A stretch of 57,143 nucleotides of DNA from Nitrincola sp. (GTDB lineage Bacteria; Pseudomonadota; Gammaproteobacteria; Pseudomonadales; Balneatricaceae). Below, piece after piece: positions 41,047 to 51,387 of the stretch. Under the pieces are notes generated by a model. It was not told the origin of the DNA. It saw only the letters and a program-made list of their open reading frames with translations, and made no database searches. Positions within the stretch are counted from its first letter, which is position 1. Every line of letters starts with the position of its first letter. Both the position numbers and the translations under genes were made by a program. The stretch lies in contig JAJOJN010000080.1 in assembly GCA_021208565.1 (NCBI GenBank), positions 1 through 57,143 of the forward strand, written 5' to 3'.

Positions 41047-41509
41047 ATGTCACAAGAACAAAATCACAAAATACGAGAAGAGTTGATCCGTTACTATGAT
41101 GGTACGGAACGTGTTGTCACTGTTGTCGATGAGGAAGTGCCCTATCCGGACGGAAAATTAATCGTTTCTCGTACAGATACTAAAGGGTTTATAACTCATG
41201 CTAATCAAGCATTTGTTGATATGTCAGGCTACACGCGTGAAGAGTTGATTGGCGCTAACCACAATATTCTTAGACACCCGGATATGCCAGCGATCGCCTT
41301 TAAAGGTCTGTGGGATACAGTGGAGAAGGGTGAGAAGTGGCAAGGTTTTGTTAAAAAACTTACGTAAAGATGGAACCTTCTATTGGGTCAAGGCCACTGT
41401 GATTCCCAATATTCGTAATGGACAAGTGTTAGGTTATACCTCAGTCAGACGCAAACCTTCACGTACTAAAATTCGTGAAAGCGAAGCCTTATATGCTACG
41501 TTGAAGTGA
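41047..41509 (+). CDS. Solo PAS-domain protein (Aer-like), frameshifted
   Basis: A cytoplasmic PAS sensor domain with no output domain. The first frame contains GKLIVSRTDTKGFITHANQAFVDMSGYTREELIGANHNILRHPDMP, typical of Aer-type PAS domains. It stops at 41367. Removing one A from A6 at 41353-41358 continues it as NLRKDGTFYWVKATVIPNI and ends RESEALYATLK, giving 153 aa. Aer-type PAS domains often bind FAD or haem, but I cannot assign a ligand. AGGAG precedes the ATG. It probably signals to another protein of this cluster. Confidence 0.82.
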
Positions 41510-41522
41510 TGGGAGTGAAATT

Positions 41523-42269
41523 ATGCCTTTAAACCTTACCGTCAGTCCTGACTTTGCTCCTGATCACATTTCAGGATGGTTCTATTTTAATACCTACTTA
41601 CAACGCAAGTTGGGAATACCGATTCATCTTGAACTCTATGACAGCTTTGCTAAGCAGCGAGAGGATATTCGTCAGGGGAAAGTCGATCTGATCTATGCGA
41701 ATCCCTATGATGCTTCCATGCTGGTTCGAGAGATGGGTTTTAAAGCCCTGGTTAAACCTATGCAGAAAACTGATGAGACCGTTATTGCGGTATCAGCGCA
41801 CTCTCCTGTAAATAGCGTAGAGGATCTCAAACCAGGCTCAATTTTGGCCACCACTGATGACCCAGACGTTCATACAATGGGTATGATAATGCTGGAGTCG
41901 GCGGATCTTGATGAGAGTAACATTCAGCTCAAAACACTGAAAAACTATGTGCTGGTTGCTAAAAGTTTATTAAAGGGTGAAGCTGATGTTGGTTTTTTCT
42001 TGAAGCAGGGATATGACGAGCTCTCTGAACTCATCAAAAGCGAGATGAAGCCTTTAGTGAGTAGTCAAATCGGCGTTATTCACCATGTTATCCTCGCCGG
42101 ACCCGCCTTTAGCGAATATCAGGAAGCCTTAACCGAAACCTTATTAGCTATGACAGAGGATGAGAAGGGCAAAGGCGTTCTACAAAACATGGGGCTCGTG
42201 GGTTGGGAGTTGATGAGCGAGGAAGACAGTGAATTTATGATCGATCTGATCGATACACTGATTGATTAA
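41523..42269 (+). CDS. PhnD-like substrate-binding fold protein without a signal peptide
   Basis: A 248-aa protein with the phosphate/phosphonate-binding (PhnD/SsuA-like) pattern: LTVSPDFAPDHISGWFYFNTYLQRKLGI, KVDLIYANPYDASMLVREMGFKALVKP, DETVIAVSAHSP, EDLKPGSILATTDDPD and GEADVGFFLKQGYDEL. Transport proteins of this family are exported, but this one starts directly at the mature domain, so it should be cytosolic. It begins 13 bases after the PAS gene. No permease or ATPase is adjacent. I infer a ligand-sensing role in the PAS/Roadblock cluster. Confidence 0.8.
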   Translation: MPLNLTVSPDFAPDHISGWFYFNTYLQRKLGIPIHLELYDSFAKQREDIRQGKVDLIYANPYDASMLVREMGFKALVKPMQKTDETVIAVSAHSPVNSVEDLKPGSILATTDDPDVHTMGMIMLESADLDESNIQLKTLKNYVLVAKSLLKGEADVGFFLKQGYDELSELIKSEMKPLVSSQIGVIHHVILAGPAFSEYQEALTETLLAMTEDEKGKGVLQNMGLVGWELMSEEDSEFMIDLIDTLID

Positions 42270-42434
42270 GTCTCAAATTGCATTCATGGTGTGGCAATGA
42301 ATCATATAAACAGGTTCGTTGCTACTGTGAAAACCTCTCATTGATGATGTATCCTAATAGGCTCGTAAAATAGTCACATAGTTCTTTGTGCTATTGATCA
42401 CCCTCCTTGCTGTAGATCTGGTTAAAGAGATTAC

Positions 42435-43537
42435 ATGGATACTGAACAGGTAAAATTAAAGGTTTTTGAACTAGCAGATGAATCGCTCTTAGCTGGCAAT
42501 TACCCTCAAGCTGAAGAATTGGCTGAAAAACTTGAACGCTCAGCAGAAGATGTTGGCTGTTTCTTGGTTCAATGGCGAAGCGAGCTCCCTCAACGTGTTG
42601 TTTTTACCGATCGTGATCTAAGAATGCCGGGTATGCCTGATACGCTGGCTCAGTCATTTGTCCGTATTTGGCATCAAGCTGTTCAGGAAGCTCACTCCCG
42701 AGTAGGCCTGTCAAGGCAAAGAGCTGATATAGGTGCTGAAGTTGAAAAGCGCAGCACTGACGAAGCCTTGCTCAAATCTCAACATCTTCAACAAGAGCTT
42801 GAAGCTAGATTTCGTGAGCAAACACTAAAGCTTGAAGAAAGTCTTGAACAAATCAAAGGCCTTAATGCCGAGATCACCGTCTTAAAAACTAACCTTTCCA
42901 GCGAAACGAATGCGCGTAAAAAAGAAGAGACGACTCGAACGGCGTTGGATCATGAGTTGGCCCAGTTACGAAAAGCGCATGATGATGCGCGACGTATGTT
43001 TGATCAACGCATTAAAGATGAACAGCGTCACATGTTAGAAACGCTGGCCAAAGAAGAAGTCGATACGCGTTATTACAGAAATGCCCTAGAGAAAGCGAGA
43101 GAAGAGTCGGGTCGCAAAGAATCAGAGCTTACTCGCGAAATTCATGACTTACAGGCACGTATAGCTCGAAAAGACGTCAAGATTGAGACTTTGAAGTCAC
43201 AGGTCAAAAGTCAAGAAGCTGAATTACTCAAAATGCGCCAAGATAATGCGGTGATGCAGCGTGATATGACCAAGTTGAACAGTCAGTTACTGGCTGAACT
43301 GAATAAAAACAAAACGCTTAGAAGCAAAGGTAAAAGAACAACAAGAAGAGATGCGTCGCAGTAATCAAAAAAAGTATTACCTATGCCAATGAGTCGGCTA
43401 AGCGTGATAACTTGCTTCGAGCTCAATTAATGGAAAAAGAAGAGCAGCTGGTTCGTGCTGAAGCGAAGATCAATTCGCTTGAGAAACGCCTGATCCAAAG
43501 TGATGAAGAGATCAGACGTTTGAATGCTCGACTTTAA
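42435..43537 (+). CDS. KfrA_N-like coiled-coil protein, frameshifted
   Basis: Residues 1-60 (VFELADESLLAGNYPQAEELAEKLERSAEDVGCFLVQW) resemble the N-terminal DNA-binding helix-turn-helix of KfrA-type proteins. The rest is a very long Glu/Lys-rich coiled coil. As written it stops at 43364. Removing one base near 43319-43322 and one A from the A7 run around 43365 restores LEAKVKEQQEEMRRSNQKS and ITYANESAKRDNLL, ending IRRLNARL at 43537, for 366 aa. Role unknown: plasmid KfrA organises DNA, and chromosomal homologues are poorly studied. A 165-bp gap separates it from the PhnD-like gene. Confidence 0.75.
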
Positions 43538-43592
43538 TCATATTGGCGGTTGCGATAACTTTTTGATATTCTCTTGGGTTATATAGAAATAA

Positions 43593-44592
<1,000 letters not shown>

Positions 44593-44624
44593 TGATTATT
44601 TATTAAGCATACTGGAGTAAATGA

Positions 44625-45242
44625 ATGGAACTGGCTTGTCTTGATCTTGAAGGCGTTTTGATTCCGGAAATTTGGATAGCGTTTGCAGAAGAAACTGGCA
44701 TTGATGAACTCAAGGCAACAACGCGTGATATCCCTGATTACGATCAGTTGATGCAACAGCGTCTGAGAATTTTAGATCAGCACGGATTAACCCTGCCTCA
44801 GATACAAGACACAATCAGTCGGCTTACTCCTTTAGACGGTGCTGTTGAATTTGTTGACTGGTTGAGAGAGCGTTTTCAGCTGATCATTTTATCAGACACG
44901 TTTTATGAGTTTGCTCAACCGCTGATGCGCCAGTTGGGCTTTCCAACTTTGTTGTGCCATAAATTGAATGTGGATGAGAAAGGCCGCATCGTAGGTTATA
45001 CACTCAGGCAGCGTGATCCAAAACGCCAATCTGTGCGCGCGCTTCAGTTGTTAAACTATAGAGTTATTGCGGCAGGTGATTCCTACAATGATACGACTAT
45101 GTTGACGCAGGCTGAGGCGGGTATTCTTTTTCATGCACCAGACAATGTGATTCGAGAGTTTCCTCAGTTTCCAGCGGTGCACACCTATGAAGACTTGAAG
45201 AAAGCCTTCATAGCGGCCAGTAATCGAGATCTTTCTTTATAA
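44625..45242 (+). CDS. thrH: ThrH: phosphoserine phosphatase / phosphoserine:homoserine phosphotransferase
   Basis: HAD-family enzyme of 205 aa, the same length as Pseudomonas ThrH. Asp7 in LACLDLEGVLIPE is the phospho-accepting nucleophile and Glu9 replaces the usual second aspartate, a hallmark of ThrH. Further motifs are ILSDTFYEFAQPLM and AAGDSYNDTTML (metal-binding aspartates). It can dephosphorylate phosphoserine and transfer the phosphate to homoserine, linking serine and threonine synthesis. The order cysB-thrH with pabB nearby is also seen in P. aeruginosa. Confidence 0.93.
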   Translation: MELACLDLEGVLIPEIWIAFAEETGIDELKATTRDIPDYDQLMQQRLRILDQHGLTLPQIQDTISRLTPLDGAVEFVDWLRERFQLIILSDTFYEFAQPLMRQLGFPTLLCHKLNVDEKGRIVGYTLRQRDPKRQSVRALQLLNYRVIAAGDSYNDTTMLTQAEAGILFHAPDNVIREFPQFPAVHTYEDLKKAFIAASNRDLSL

Positions 45243-45248
45243 TGCTAA

Positions 45249-45285
45249 CTTTCAGACAGGTTCATACCTTGAATCTGTCTGAAAG
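45249..45285. terminator. Hairpin between convergent thrH and chemoreceptor genes
   Basis: CTTTCAGACAG at 45249-45259 pairs perfectly with CTGTCTGAAAG at 45275-45285. The loop contains the stop codon of the minus-strand chemoreceptor (45262-45264). Its position suggests a bidirectional terminator, although T-runs are weak on both sides. Confidence 0.55.
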
Positions 45286-47128
45286 CTGTTGCAATGATTG
45301 TGCAATTTCCATCAACTGATTCGCTCTGTCATTGGTTTCTCTAGTTTGATCTGTAAGATTGTCAGCTAGCACTTTAATCTGTTCGGTGTTGCTGCTTATC
45401 TCTGTTGTGACGGCATTCTGTTCCTCTACTGCGCTGGCGATTTGAATCGCCATATCACTGATGGTACTACTGGCTTGATCAATCTCCATGAGCTGTTGTT
45501 CAGCTTTTTCTGCACTTTCAACGTTGATTTTCGCTTGAGCTTGGCTCTGATCCATCAGTTTGACGGCACTTTGCGTAGATGCTTGAAGCTCCTCGATCAT
45601 TTTTCTTATGTCTTCGGTGGCTTGGTGGCTTCGTTGCGATAGGGTTCTCACTTCATCAGCAACCACAGCAAACCCTCGTCCTTGATCACCCGCTCTGGCC
45701 GCTTCGATGGCAGCGTTTAGTGCCAGAAGGTTAGTTTGTTCGGCAATACTTTGAATGTTATCTAAAATGCCTGAAATCCCCTGTACATGCTCTTCCACTT
45801 GTCCGATAGCATCAGTGCTTCGGCTGATTTGCTCTGTTAATGAAAGCGTTTCCTCTCGATTACTTTTAACTACCTTGAGACCCATAAGTGTGGAGTCTGA
45901 AGCATGTCTAGCAAGATCAGCAGTTTTTTTCAGCATTTTGCGCTATTTCAGATGTGGCTGATGACATCTCTTGGGCCGCAGCGGCTAGCTGAGTCAGCTC
46001 TCCTTTTTGAAGATTGAGTTGTTCCATGGTAAGGCGAACATCATCGGCACTTCGCCCTGCAGCTTGATTGACTTCGTTGGTGAGTCGAATCATGTCACTA
46101 ATTGTCGTTTGAAGTTGTGAAACAAAACGGTTGAATGACAAACTCATTTGTCCAAATTCGTCGGCTGACTCTATTTTTAATCGATGCGTTAAGTCTCCTT
46201 CACCTTGTGAAACATCTTCCAGTGCCAGTGCTAGTTCTTTTAAAGGTTTCGTTTGATAGCTCACGAGAAAGTAAAGCAGCAGTATTGAGACCAAGAGGAT
46301 AACAGCACTTAATGCCATCAAGGTCCAAGTCAGTTGCTGCAATGCTTCTACAGCATCACTTCTCTTTACCAATAGCAGAAAGGTCCAGTCAGCTTGTTCG
46401 ATATAAGCAGAAGACATGAGCCAAACGTCGTTATTGTAATTGACCTCAATAACTTGCTGATTTCTCGGTACACTAAAATTAGGTAAAAACTGAGTGATAC
46501 TTTGTTGAATCCGTTGGCTGTCTGGGTGAGCAATAATCTGATTATTGCCATCAAGCATCCAGAGTTGTGATGTCCAGCGAGACTCAATGGATAACAGTTC
46601 TTCCACAATTGAATTAATACTGATATCGCTACCTATAACGCCTTGATCACCATTTCTTAAGGGGTTAGCTAGGGAGATAATCATCTCTCCGGTGCCTGCA
46701 TCGGCATAGGGCGGTGTAACCACTAATTTACCTTCTTGTCTGGCCTGTTGATACCATGGACGGGTTCTTGGGTCATAGTCTGCTGGTAAATCAGCTGCAG
46801 GTTGAGATTGCCACATCTCCCCCGTAGAGGTGCCAACATAGACCAGATCAAAACCGCCGGCCTGTCGAACGTAAGTGAGGAGCTCTTCGGCAGCAAAACG
46901 CTCTCTGGGTAACTGGTCACTTAGGCTAGAGATGAGGTCTGATTTTGCGTCCAGCCACCCCAGTGCATAGGTTTCAGCATTGCGAAGTGTGTTGTTTATT
47001 TCACTTTGAACCGCTTGCGTGACTTCTGCATTAAGTAATCGGTAGGAGAGTGAGCTAAGTGAAATAAGTGCAATCAGCAGTAAAGCAAGAACAGAAAAGA
47101 GAAGTTTGGATTGAAAGCTAAGTTTCAT
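45262..47128 (-). CDS. Methyl-accepting chemotaxis protein with dCache domain, frameshifted
   Basis: Transmembrane chemoreceptor. TM1 is near residues 8-28 and a periplasmic dCache_1 domain at about 35-262, containing [13 protein letters not shown] and [14 protein letters not shown], which resemble the amino-acid/amine ligand motif, although one aspartate of the classic amino-acid motif is Gln128 here. TM2 is near 267-290, followed by HAMP and a signalling hairpin with tip [28 protein letters not shown]. The first frame stops in [11 protein letters not shown]. Removing one base from T7 at 45924-45930 gives [13 protein letters not shown] and 621 aa. Ligand unknown. It interrupts the cysB-thrH-pabB neighbourhood. 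Confidence 0.92.
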
Positions 47129-47279
47129 GACGAGGCTCCTAGTTTAGGTAACTGGCAAACCTCTGCCGACGACCTTCCTTGTTATGCTTAAAGTTTAAGG
47201 AAAAGGTGCTATTCTAGTACTTTGGTATTAAGTTTAAAACATCTTCTGAATGCTGCGCTATCGATTAATAGATTTTAGT

Positions 47280-48678
47280 TCATGTTTCTGTTTTTTTCCC
47301 AATCGACGCTTCAAGTTTTTTCAGAAGATTGTTCACTTTGCTGAAGGTTTCAGCATATTCGGCTTGGGTAACAGAATCCGCAACGATGCCACCGCCTGCC
47401 CAGCAGTGTATTTTCTGTTGGTAGCACACCAGCGTGCGAATAGTGATGCTGCTATCCATTTGCCCGCAGGCACTCATATAAGCAATGGAGCCGCAGTAAA
47501 AGTGATCGGCGGGTGGGGTTCAAGTTCATCAATTAATTTCCATCGCGCGAATCTTGGGGTGCTCCTGTGATAGAGCCCCCCGGAAAGCAAGCTTTCAATA
47601 GATCAAGAGGCGAGTGGTTGGATTCAAGTTGTCCTGTGATACTGCTGACGAGATGATGTACATTGGGGTAACTTTCTAATTTGAAAAGTTCAGGCACTTT
47701 TACACTGCCCGGTTGACAGACTTTGCTGATGTCATTTCTAAGGAGATCGACGATCATCACATTTTCAGCGCGATCTTTTTCGGAGGTCACTAAGTCCTCA
47801 GCGTTTGCTTTATCCTCTGCAGAGGTTTTGCCTCTAGGACGGGTGCCTTTGATAGGGCGTGTTTCCACCTGACCTTGCGGGTTGCAGAATAAAAACCTTT
47901 CCGGCGACAAGGAAAGTACGGCGTTCTCTTCTAAATCTATGTAGGCGGAGAAAGGGGTGGGTGCTACCTGTTTTAGCTGTTTCCAAGCCTGCCATGGGTC
48001 GCCTGCGTAACCTGCACTAAAGCGCTGAGCGAAGTTAATCTGATAGCAATCACCCGCGATGATGTAGTCCTGAACTTTTTGTAATGCAGATATATACTGT
48101 GCTTCAGAGACGTTGCTGCTAAACGCTTCTGTTAGCTCAAATCCCGCTGGTGTGTCACTCTCAGAGTTTGCTAGGCAATTTTTAAATTGATCAACGGTAT
48201 CTGGCTCAGCGTCAGGGTGGCTGACAAGCCAGCTTTGTTGGGTTTGATGATCGATAATAACGGCTTGAGGGTAGAGTCCAACCTGAAAATCGGGCAAATC
48301 AATATCGTCAATCGCCTGTGAGGGGAGGCGCTCAAAGTGCCTGCCCAAATCATAGCTAAAATAACCGATCAGACCGCCATTAAAAGGTGGTTTAGTAGGT
48401 GACTTGCACTCTAATTGATCCAGCCAGTGTTGCAGAAGTTCAAAAGGAGCGCAATTAACGGTTGTCCAACCAGAGTCTGCTTCTTTGACTTCGACCCCCA
48501 GTTTCGACAAGCGTGCCAGTTTGCTGGGAGCGGCGGTGATGATGTCGTAGCGTCCGAATTGACTCTCTGGATAGCAGCTATCTAAAATCAAAGCGTGCCC
48601 AAGGGGGCGAAGCTGTTCAAATACCTGACTGGCAATTAAAGGGTAGGGTAGAGGATAATAACTGACCACTGTCGACAC
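47280..48678 (-). CDS. pabB: Aminodeoxychorismate synthase component I, frameshifted
   Basis: It aminates chorismate to 4-amino-4-deoxychorismate for folate, with a PabA glutaminase not seen here. The main frame has GGLIGYFSYDLGRHFERLP, AGDCYQINFAQRF, RPIKGTRPRG, EKDRAENVMIVDLLRND and FPGGSITGAP. It then stops at 47533. Removing one C and one A, then adding one base near 47500, continues the protein as KIRAMEIIDELEP, HFYCGSIAYMSACGQMDSSITIRTL and WAGGGIVADS to 47280, about 465 aa. The active-site lysine follows GAP. The start is GTG 48678 and lacks a strong ribosome site, so it is uncertain. Confidence 0.92.
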
Positions 48679-48778
48679 CGGTAATGAAAAAAGCAGATTC
48701 TACCTGTCTGTTAAGAGGCTGGCGAGTCTGAATAAGTGGCTTAATACCCAAACCATTTTTTTGATTTTAAGAGAGCGC

Positions 48779-49639
48779 ATGAAACATCCTTTCCATTGTC
48801 AGATAGAAACCCTTGTATTACCTGATCAGCATTTGCGCTACCGACTCTATACGCGTAATGATCTGCCTGAGCGTCGTTTAGTGCTGGTTCATGGTGCTGG
48901 TGTTGCCGGAAAAGATACCTGGGAAATGCTCGTGGCGTTCTTGCAGCAATGGTCTAGCGTCTTGGTTTTGGATCAGCGTGGTGCCGGCGAGAGTTGCTAT
49001 CCTGATCAACAAGAGCACTCGTTTACCTTGATGAATCTTGTGTCAGATCTGAGCGCACTGGTTAACCATCTGCATTGGGATTATTTCGACTTGGGCGGTT
49101 ATTCCTTAGGTGGCTTGGTCAGCATGTTATATAAGCAGCAATACTCTGATCGTGTGGGTAAGCAATTTCTATTAGAGTCAGCCTTGTTGGATCGTATCTG
49201 TATGGAAGAAACGATTCTTCTTAGGGATAAATACAGCCAAGCGGCCGACTTGCTGCGTGGGCAAGATGTCAACACGGGAGTGAAGCAGTTTCTGGATACG
49301 ATTTCTCCGAATCGTCGAACGACAGAGCAAGCGGATCAAATGGCCATCAGTCGCTTAGCCTACCGCCCGTTGGGGTTTGCTTTTGCATTAGATGCGGTAA
49401 GCCATGGCATCCGGTCCTTGGATAGAAGCGCGCTGATTGCCGCTCAAGGTGATGTGTCTAGCTTTATTGGCGGGCAGAGTGTTGAGTTAATGCATCAACT
49501 GCATGCAGATCTGGCTACAACTTTACCGAATTGGCATTACTTTTTAGTGCCCGGTACCGATCATTCTTTACCTTTCCAGAAGCCGCGTCAGATCGCTCGC
49601 ATCATGAATCAAGAGATGCAGCGCTATCTGGCAAACTAA
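48779..49639 (+). CDS. Alpha/beta hydrolase
   Basis: A 286-aa hydrolase. The ATG at 48779 follows AAGAGAG. Oxyanion-region motif LVHGAGVAGKDTWEML, strand-turn VLVLDQRGAGES, nucleophile elbow GGYSLGGLVSML (Ser) and the catalytic histidine region VPGTDHSLPF are all present. It resembles proline-iminopeptidase-like or generic esterase members, and the substrate cannot be told. It is divergent from pabB and followed by the prp operon on the same strand. Confidence 0.85.
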   Translation: MKHPFHCQIETLVLPDQHLRYRLYTRNDLPERRLVLVHGAGVAGKDTWEMLVAFLQQWSSVLVLDQRGAGESCYPDQQEHSFTLMNLVSDLSALVNHLHWDYFDLGGYSLGGLVSMLYKQQYSDRVGKQFLLESALLDRICMEETILLRDKYSQAADLLRGQDVNTGVKQFLDTISPNRRTTEQADQMAISRLAYRPLGFAFALDAVSHGIRSLDRSALIAAQGDVSSFIGGQSVELMHQLHADLATTLPNWHYFLVPGTDHSLPFQKPRQIARIMNQEMQRYLAN

Positions 49640-49710
49640 AGCGTCAAAAACCAATATACTTTTGTCTAGTGTTGACAGATTTTAAGAAAAAGTCTGTTGA
49701 CGCGGCCTTT

Positions 49711-49738
49711 TTGGCTATGTAAGGTTGGTTTCTATAAA
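49711..49738 (+). promoter_or_regulatory. Predicted promoter of gntR-prpBC-acnD-prpF
   Basis: TTGGCT at 49711-49716 and TATAAA at 49733-49738 are 16 bases apart. The palindromic operator starts 2 bases downstream of the -10, in the initiation region, which fits repression. Confidence 0.5.
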
Positions 49739-49739
49739 T

Positions 49740-49751
49740 ATTGTCGACAAT
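49740..49751. promoter_or_regulatory. GntR operator at the methylcitrate operon
   Basis: ATTGTCGACAAT is a perfect 12-bp palindrome 14 bases before the gntR start. FadR-subfamily GntR regulators bind short palindromes of this kind at their own promoters. The site recurs almost unchanged at acnB. Confidence 0.75.
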
Positions 49752-49765
49752 CTTAAAGGCGTAAC

Positions 49766-50480
49766 ATGTCAGACAAAGATAATATTCTGCCTCTCGAACC
49801 GATGACTCGCACCCTTGCTGATCGAGTGTGTCAACAGATCGTCACGGCCATCGTAAAAGGTGAACTACCCGCAGGATACAAAATTAGCGAGCCAGAGCTT
49901 GCGCGAATCTACGGCATCAGTCGAGGCCCTCTGCGTGAGGCGATTCGTCGTCTTGAGGGACTGAGATTGATCGAGCGAAAGGCGCATGTGGGTGCTCGCG
50001 TGGTCAAATTAAGTGCACATGAGTTGATCGAAATCTACCATGTGCGTGAAGCGCTAGAAGGCATGGCATGTCGTCTAGCGGCTGAGAATATGACGGATAA
50101 AGAGATCGCTTCCTTAAAAGCCTTGCTTGATCAACACGAGCAATCGGTTGAAGAGGAAGAGTGGAGCTCCTACTTCCAGAAAGAAGGTGATCTAGATTTC
50201 CATTACCGCATTGTACAGGGCAGTAAAAACTCCAAACTCTTGGAGTTGTTAGGTGCTGACCTTTATCACTTGGTACGCATGTACCGTTACCAGTTCAGTG
50301 TTTCTAGCTCTCGTCCGAAACGTGCTCTTAAAGAGCATCGACAGATTATCGATGCCATTGATGCACGTGATCCCGAGTTGGCTGAGTTATTGATGCGCCG
50401 CCATATCAGCGCAGCTCGTCGTAACATTGAAAACAAACTGAACCAAAAGACTGAAACCAAAGGGGAAAAAAAATGGCTAA
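49766..50480 (+). CDS. GntR/FadR-family regulator of the methylcitrate operon, 3' end affected by an A-run
   Basis: The N-terminal winged helix ([43 protein letters not shown]) and the C-terminal FCD ligand domain ([47 protein letters not shown]) define a FadR-type repressor. As written the frame runs on to 50572 inside prpB. With A7 instead of A8 at 50466-50473 it ends in TAA at 50478-50480, overlapping the prpB start, giving 237 aa. I adopt that end as more natural. 2-methylcitrate is a likely effector by analogy. Confidence 0.85.
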
Positions 50481-51365
50481 TCAACTGTCTGCCGGCGCGC
50501 GCTTCCGTAAAGCCCTGCAAGAAAATAATCCGCTTCAAATCGTCGGTACTATCAATGCTTACCATGCAATGATGGCAACGCGTGTTGGTCATCAAGCGAT
50601 TTACCTCTCTGGTGGTGGTGTTGCAAACGCGTCTTACGGTCTACCTGATTTGGGTATGACCAGCATGAACGACGTGTTAGAAGATGTGCGTCGTATCACT
50701 AGCGCGGTTGAAACCCCTTTGTTGGTGGATATCGATACCGGTTGGGGTGGTGCCTTCAACATGGCTCGTGCCGTTAAAGAGATGATCAAAGCCGGTGCAG
50801 CCGCTGTTCACCTAGAAGATCAGGTTCAACAAAAGCGTTGTGGTCACCGTCCAAACAAAGAGATCGTTTCTCTGCAAGAGATGGTGGATCGTGTTAAGGC
50901 CGCTGTCGATGCTAAAACCGATGATGATTTCTTCATTATTGCACGTACCGATGCGTTCCAAATGGAAGGCCTGAATGCCGCTGTTGAGCGTGCACAAGCC
51001 TGTTTGGAAGCCGGTGCTGACGGTATCTTCGCAGAAGCGGTTCACACCCTAGAAGATTACAAGGCCTTTGCTGATGGCATTAATGGTGCTCATCTTCTTG
51101 CAAATATCACTGAGTTTGGTGCGACACCACTGTTCAATAAGAAAGAACTGGCTGAAAACGGTGCAACATGGTGCTTTACCCACTGTCTGCTTTCCGTGCT
51201 GCAAACAAGGCCGCTCTGAATGTATTCCAGCATTTGTTAGATGATGGCGATCAGAAAGCGGTTGTCGATACCATGCAGACCCGTATGGAACTTTATGATT
51301 TCTTGAACTACCACGATTTCGAGCAGAAGTTAGATCAGTTGTTCGCTCAAGGTAAAAATAAGTAA
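50473..51365 (+). CDS. prpB: 2-methylisocitrate lyase, frameshifted
   Basis: It cleaves 2-methylisocitrate into pyruvate and succinate, the final step of the methylcitrate cycle. The catalytic motif KRCGH has Cys123, as in E. coli; metal-binding DIDTGWGG and LEDQ are present. The first frame derails after ELAENGA and stops at 51219. Adding one A near 51166 restores [17 protein letters not shown] and the end at 51365, 297 aa. The ATG lies in the A-rich end of gntR with GGGG just upstream. Confidence 0.96.
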
Positions 51366-51387
51366 CCTGTTTTTAGAGGAGTCAATC

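Noticed and set aside
48669..48678. TGTCGACA at the pabB start as a third GntR operator
   Set aside because: Only the 8-bp core matches; the flanking AT bases of ATTGTCGACAAT are absent and the site overlaps coding sequence.
49672..49702. Repeated TGTTGAC with an imperfect inverted repeat before the prp promoter
   Set aside because: The two copies are too short and irregular to be called an operator or terminator.
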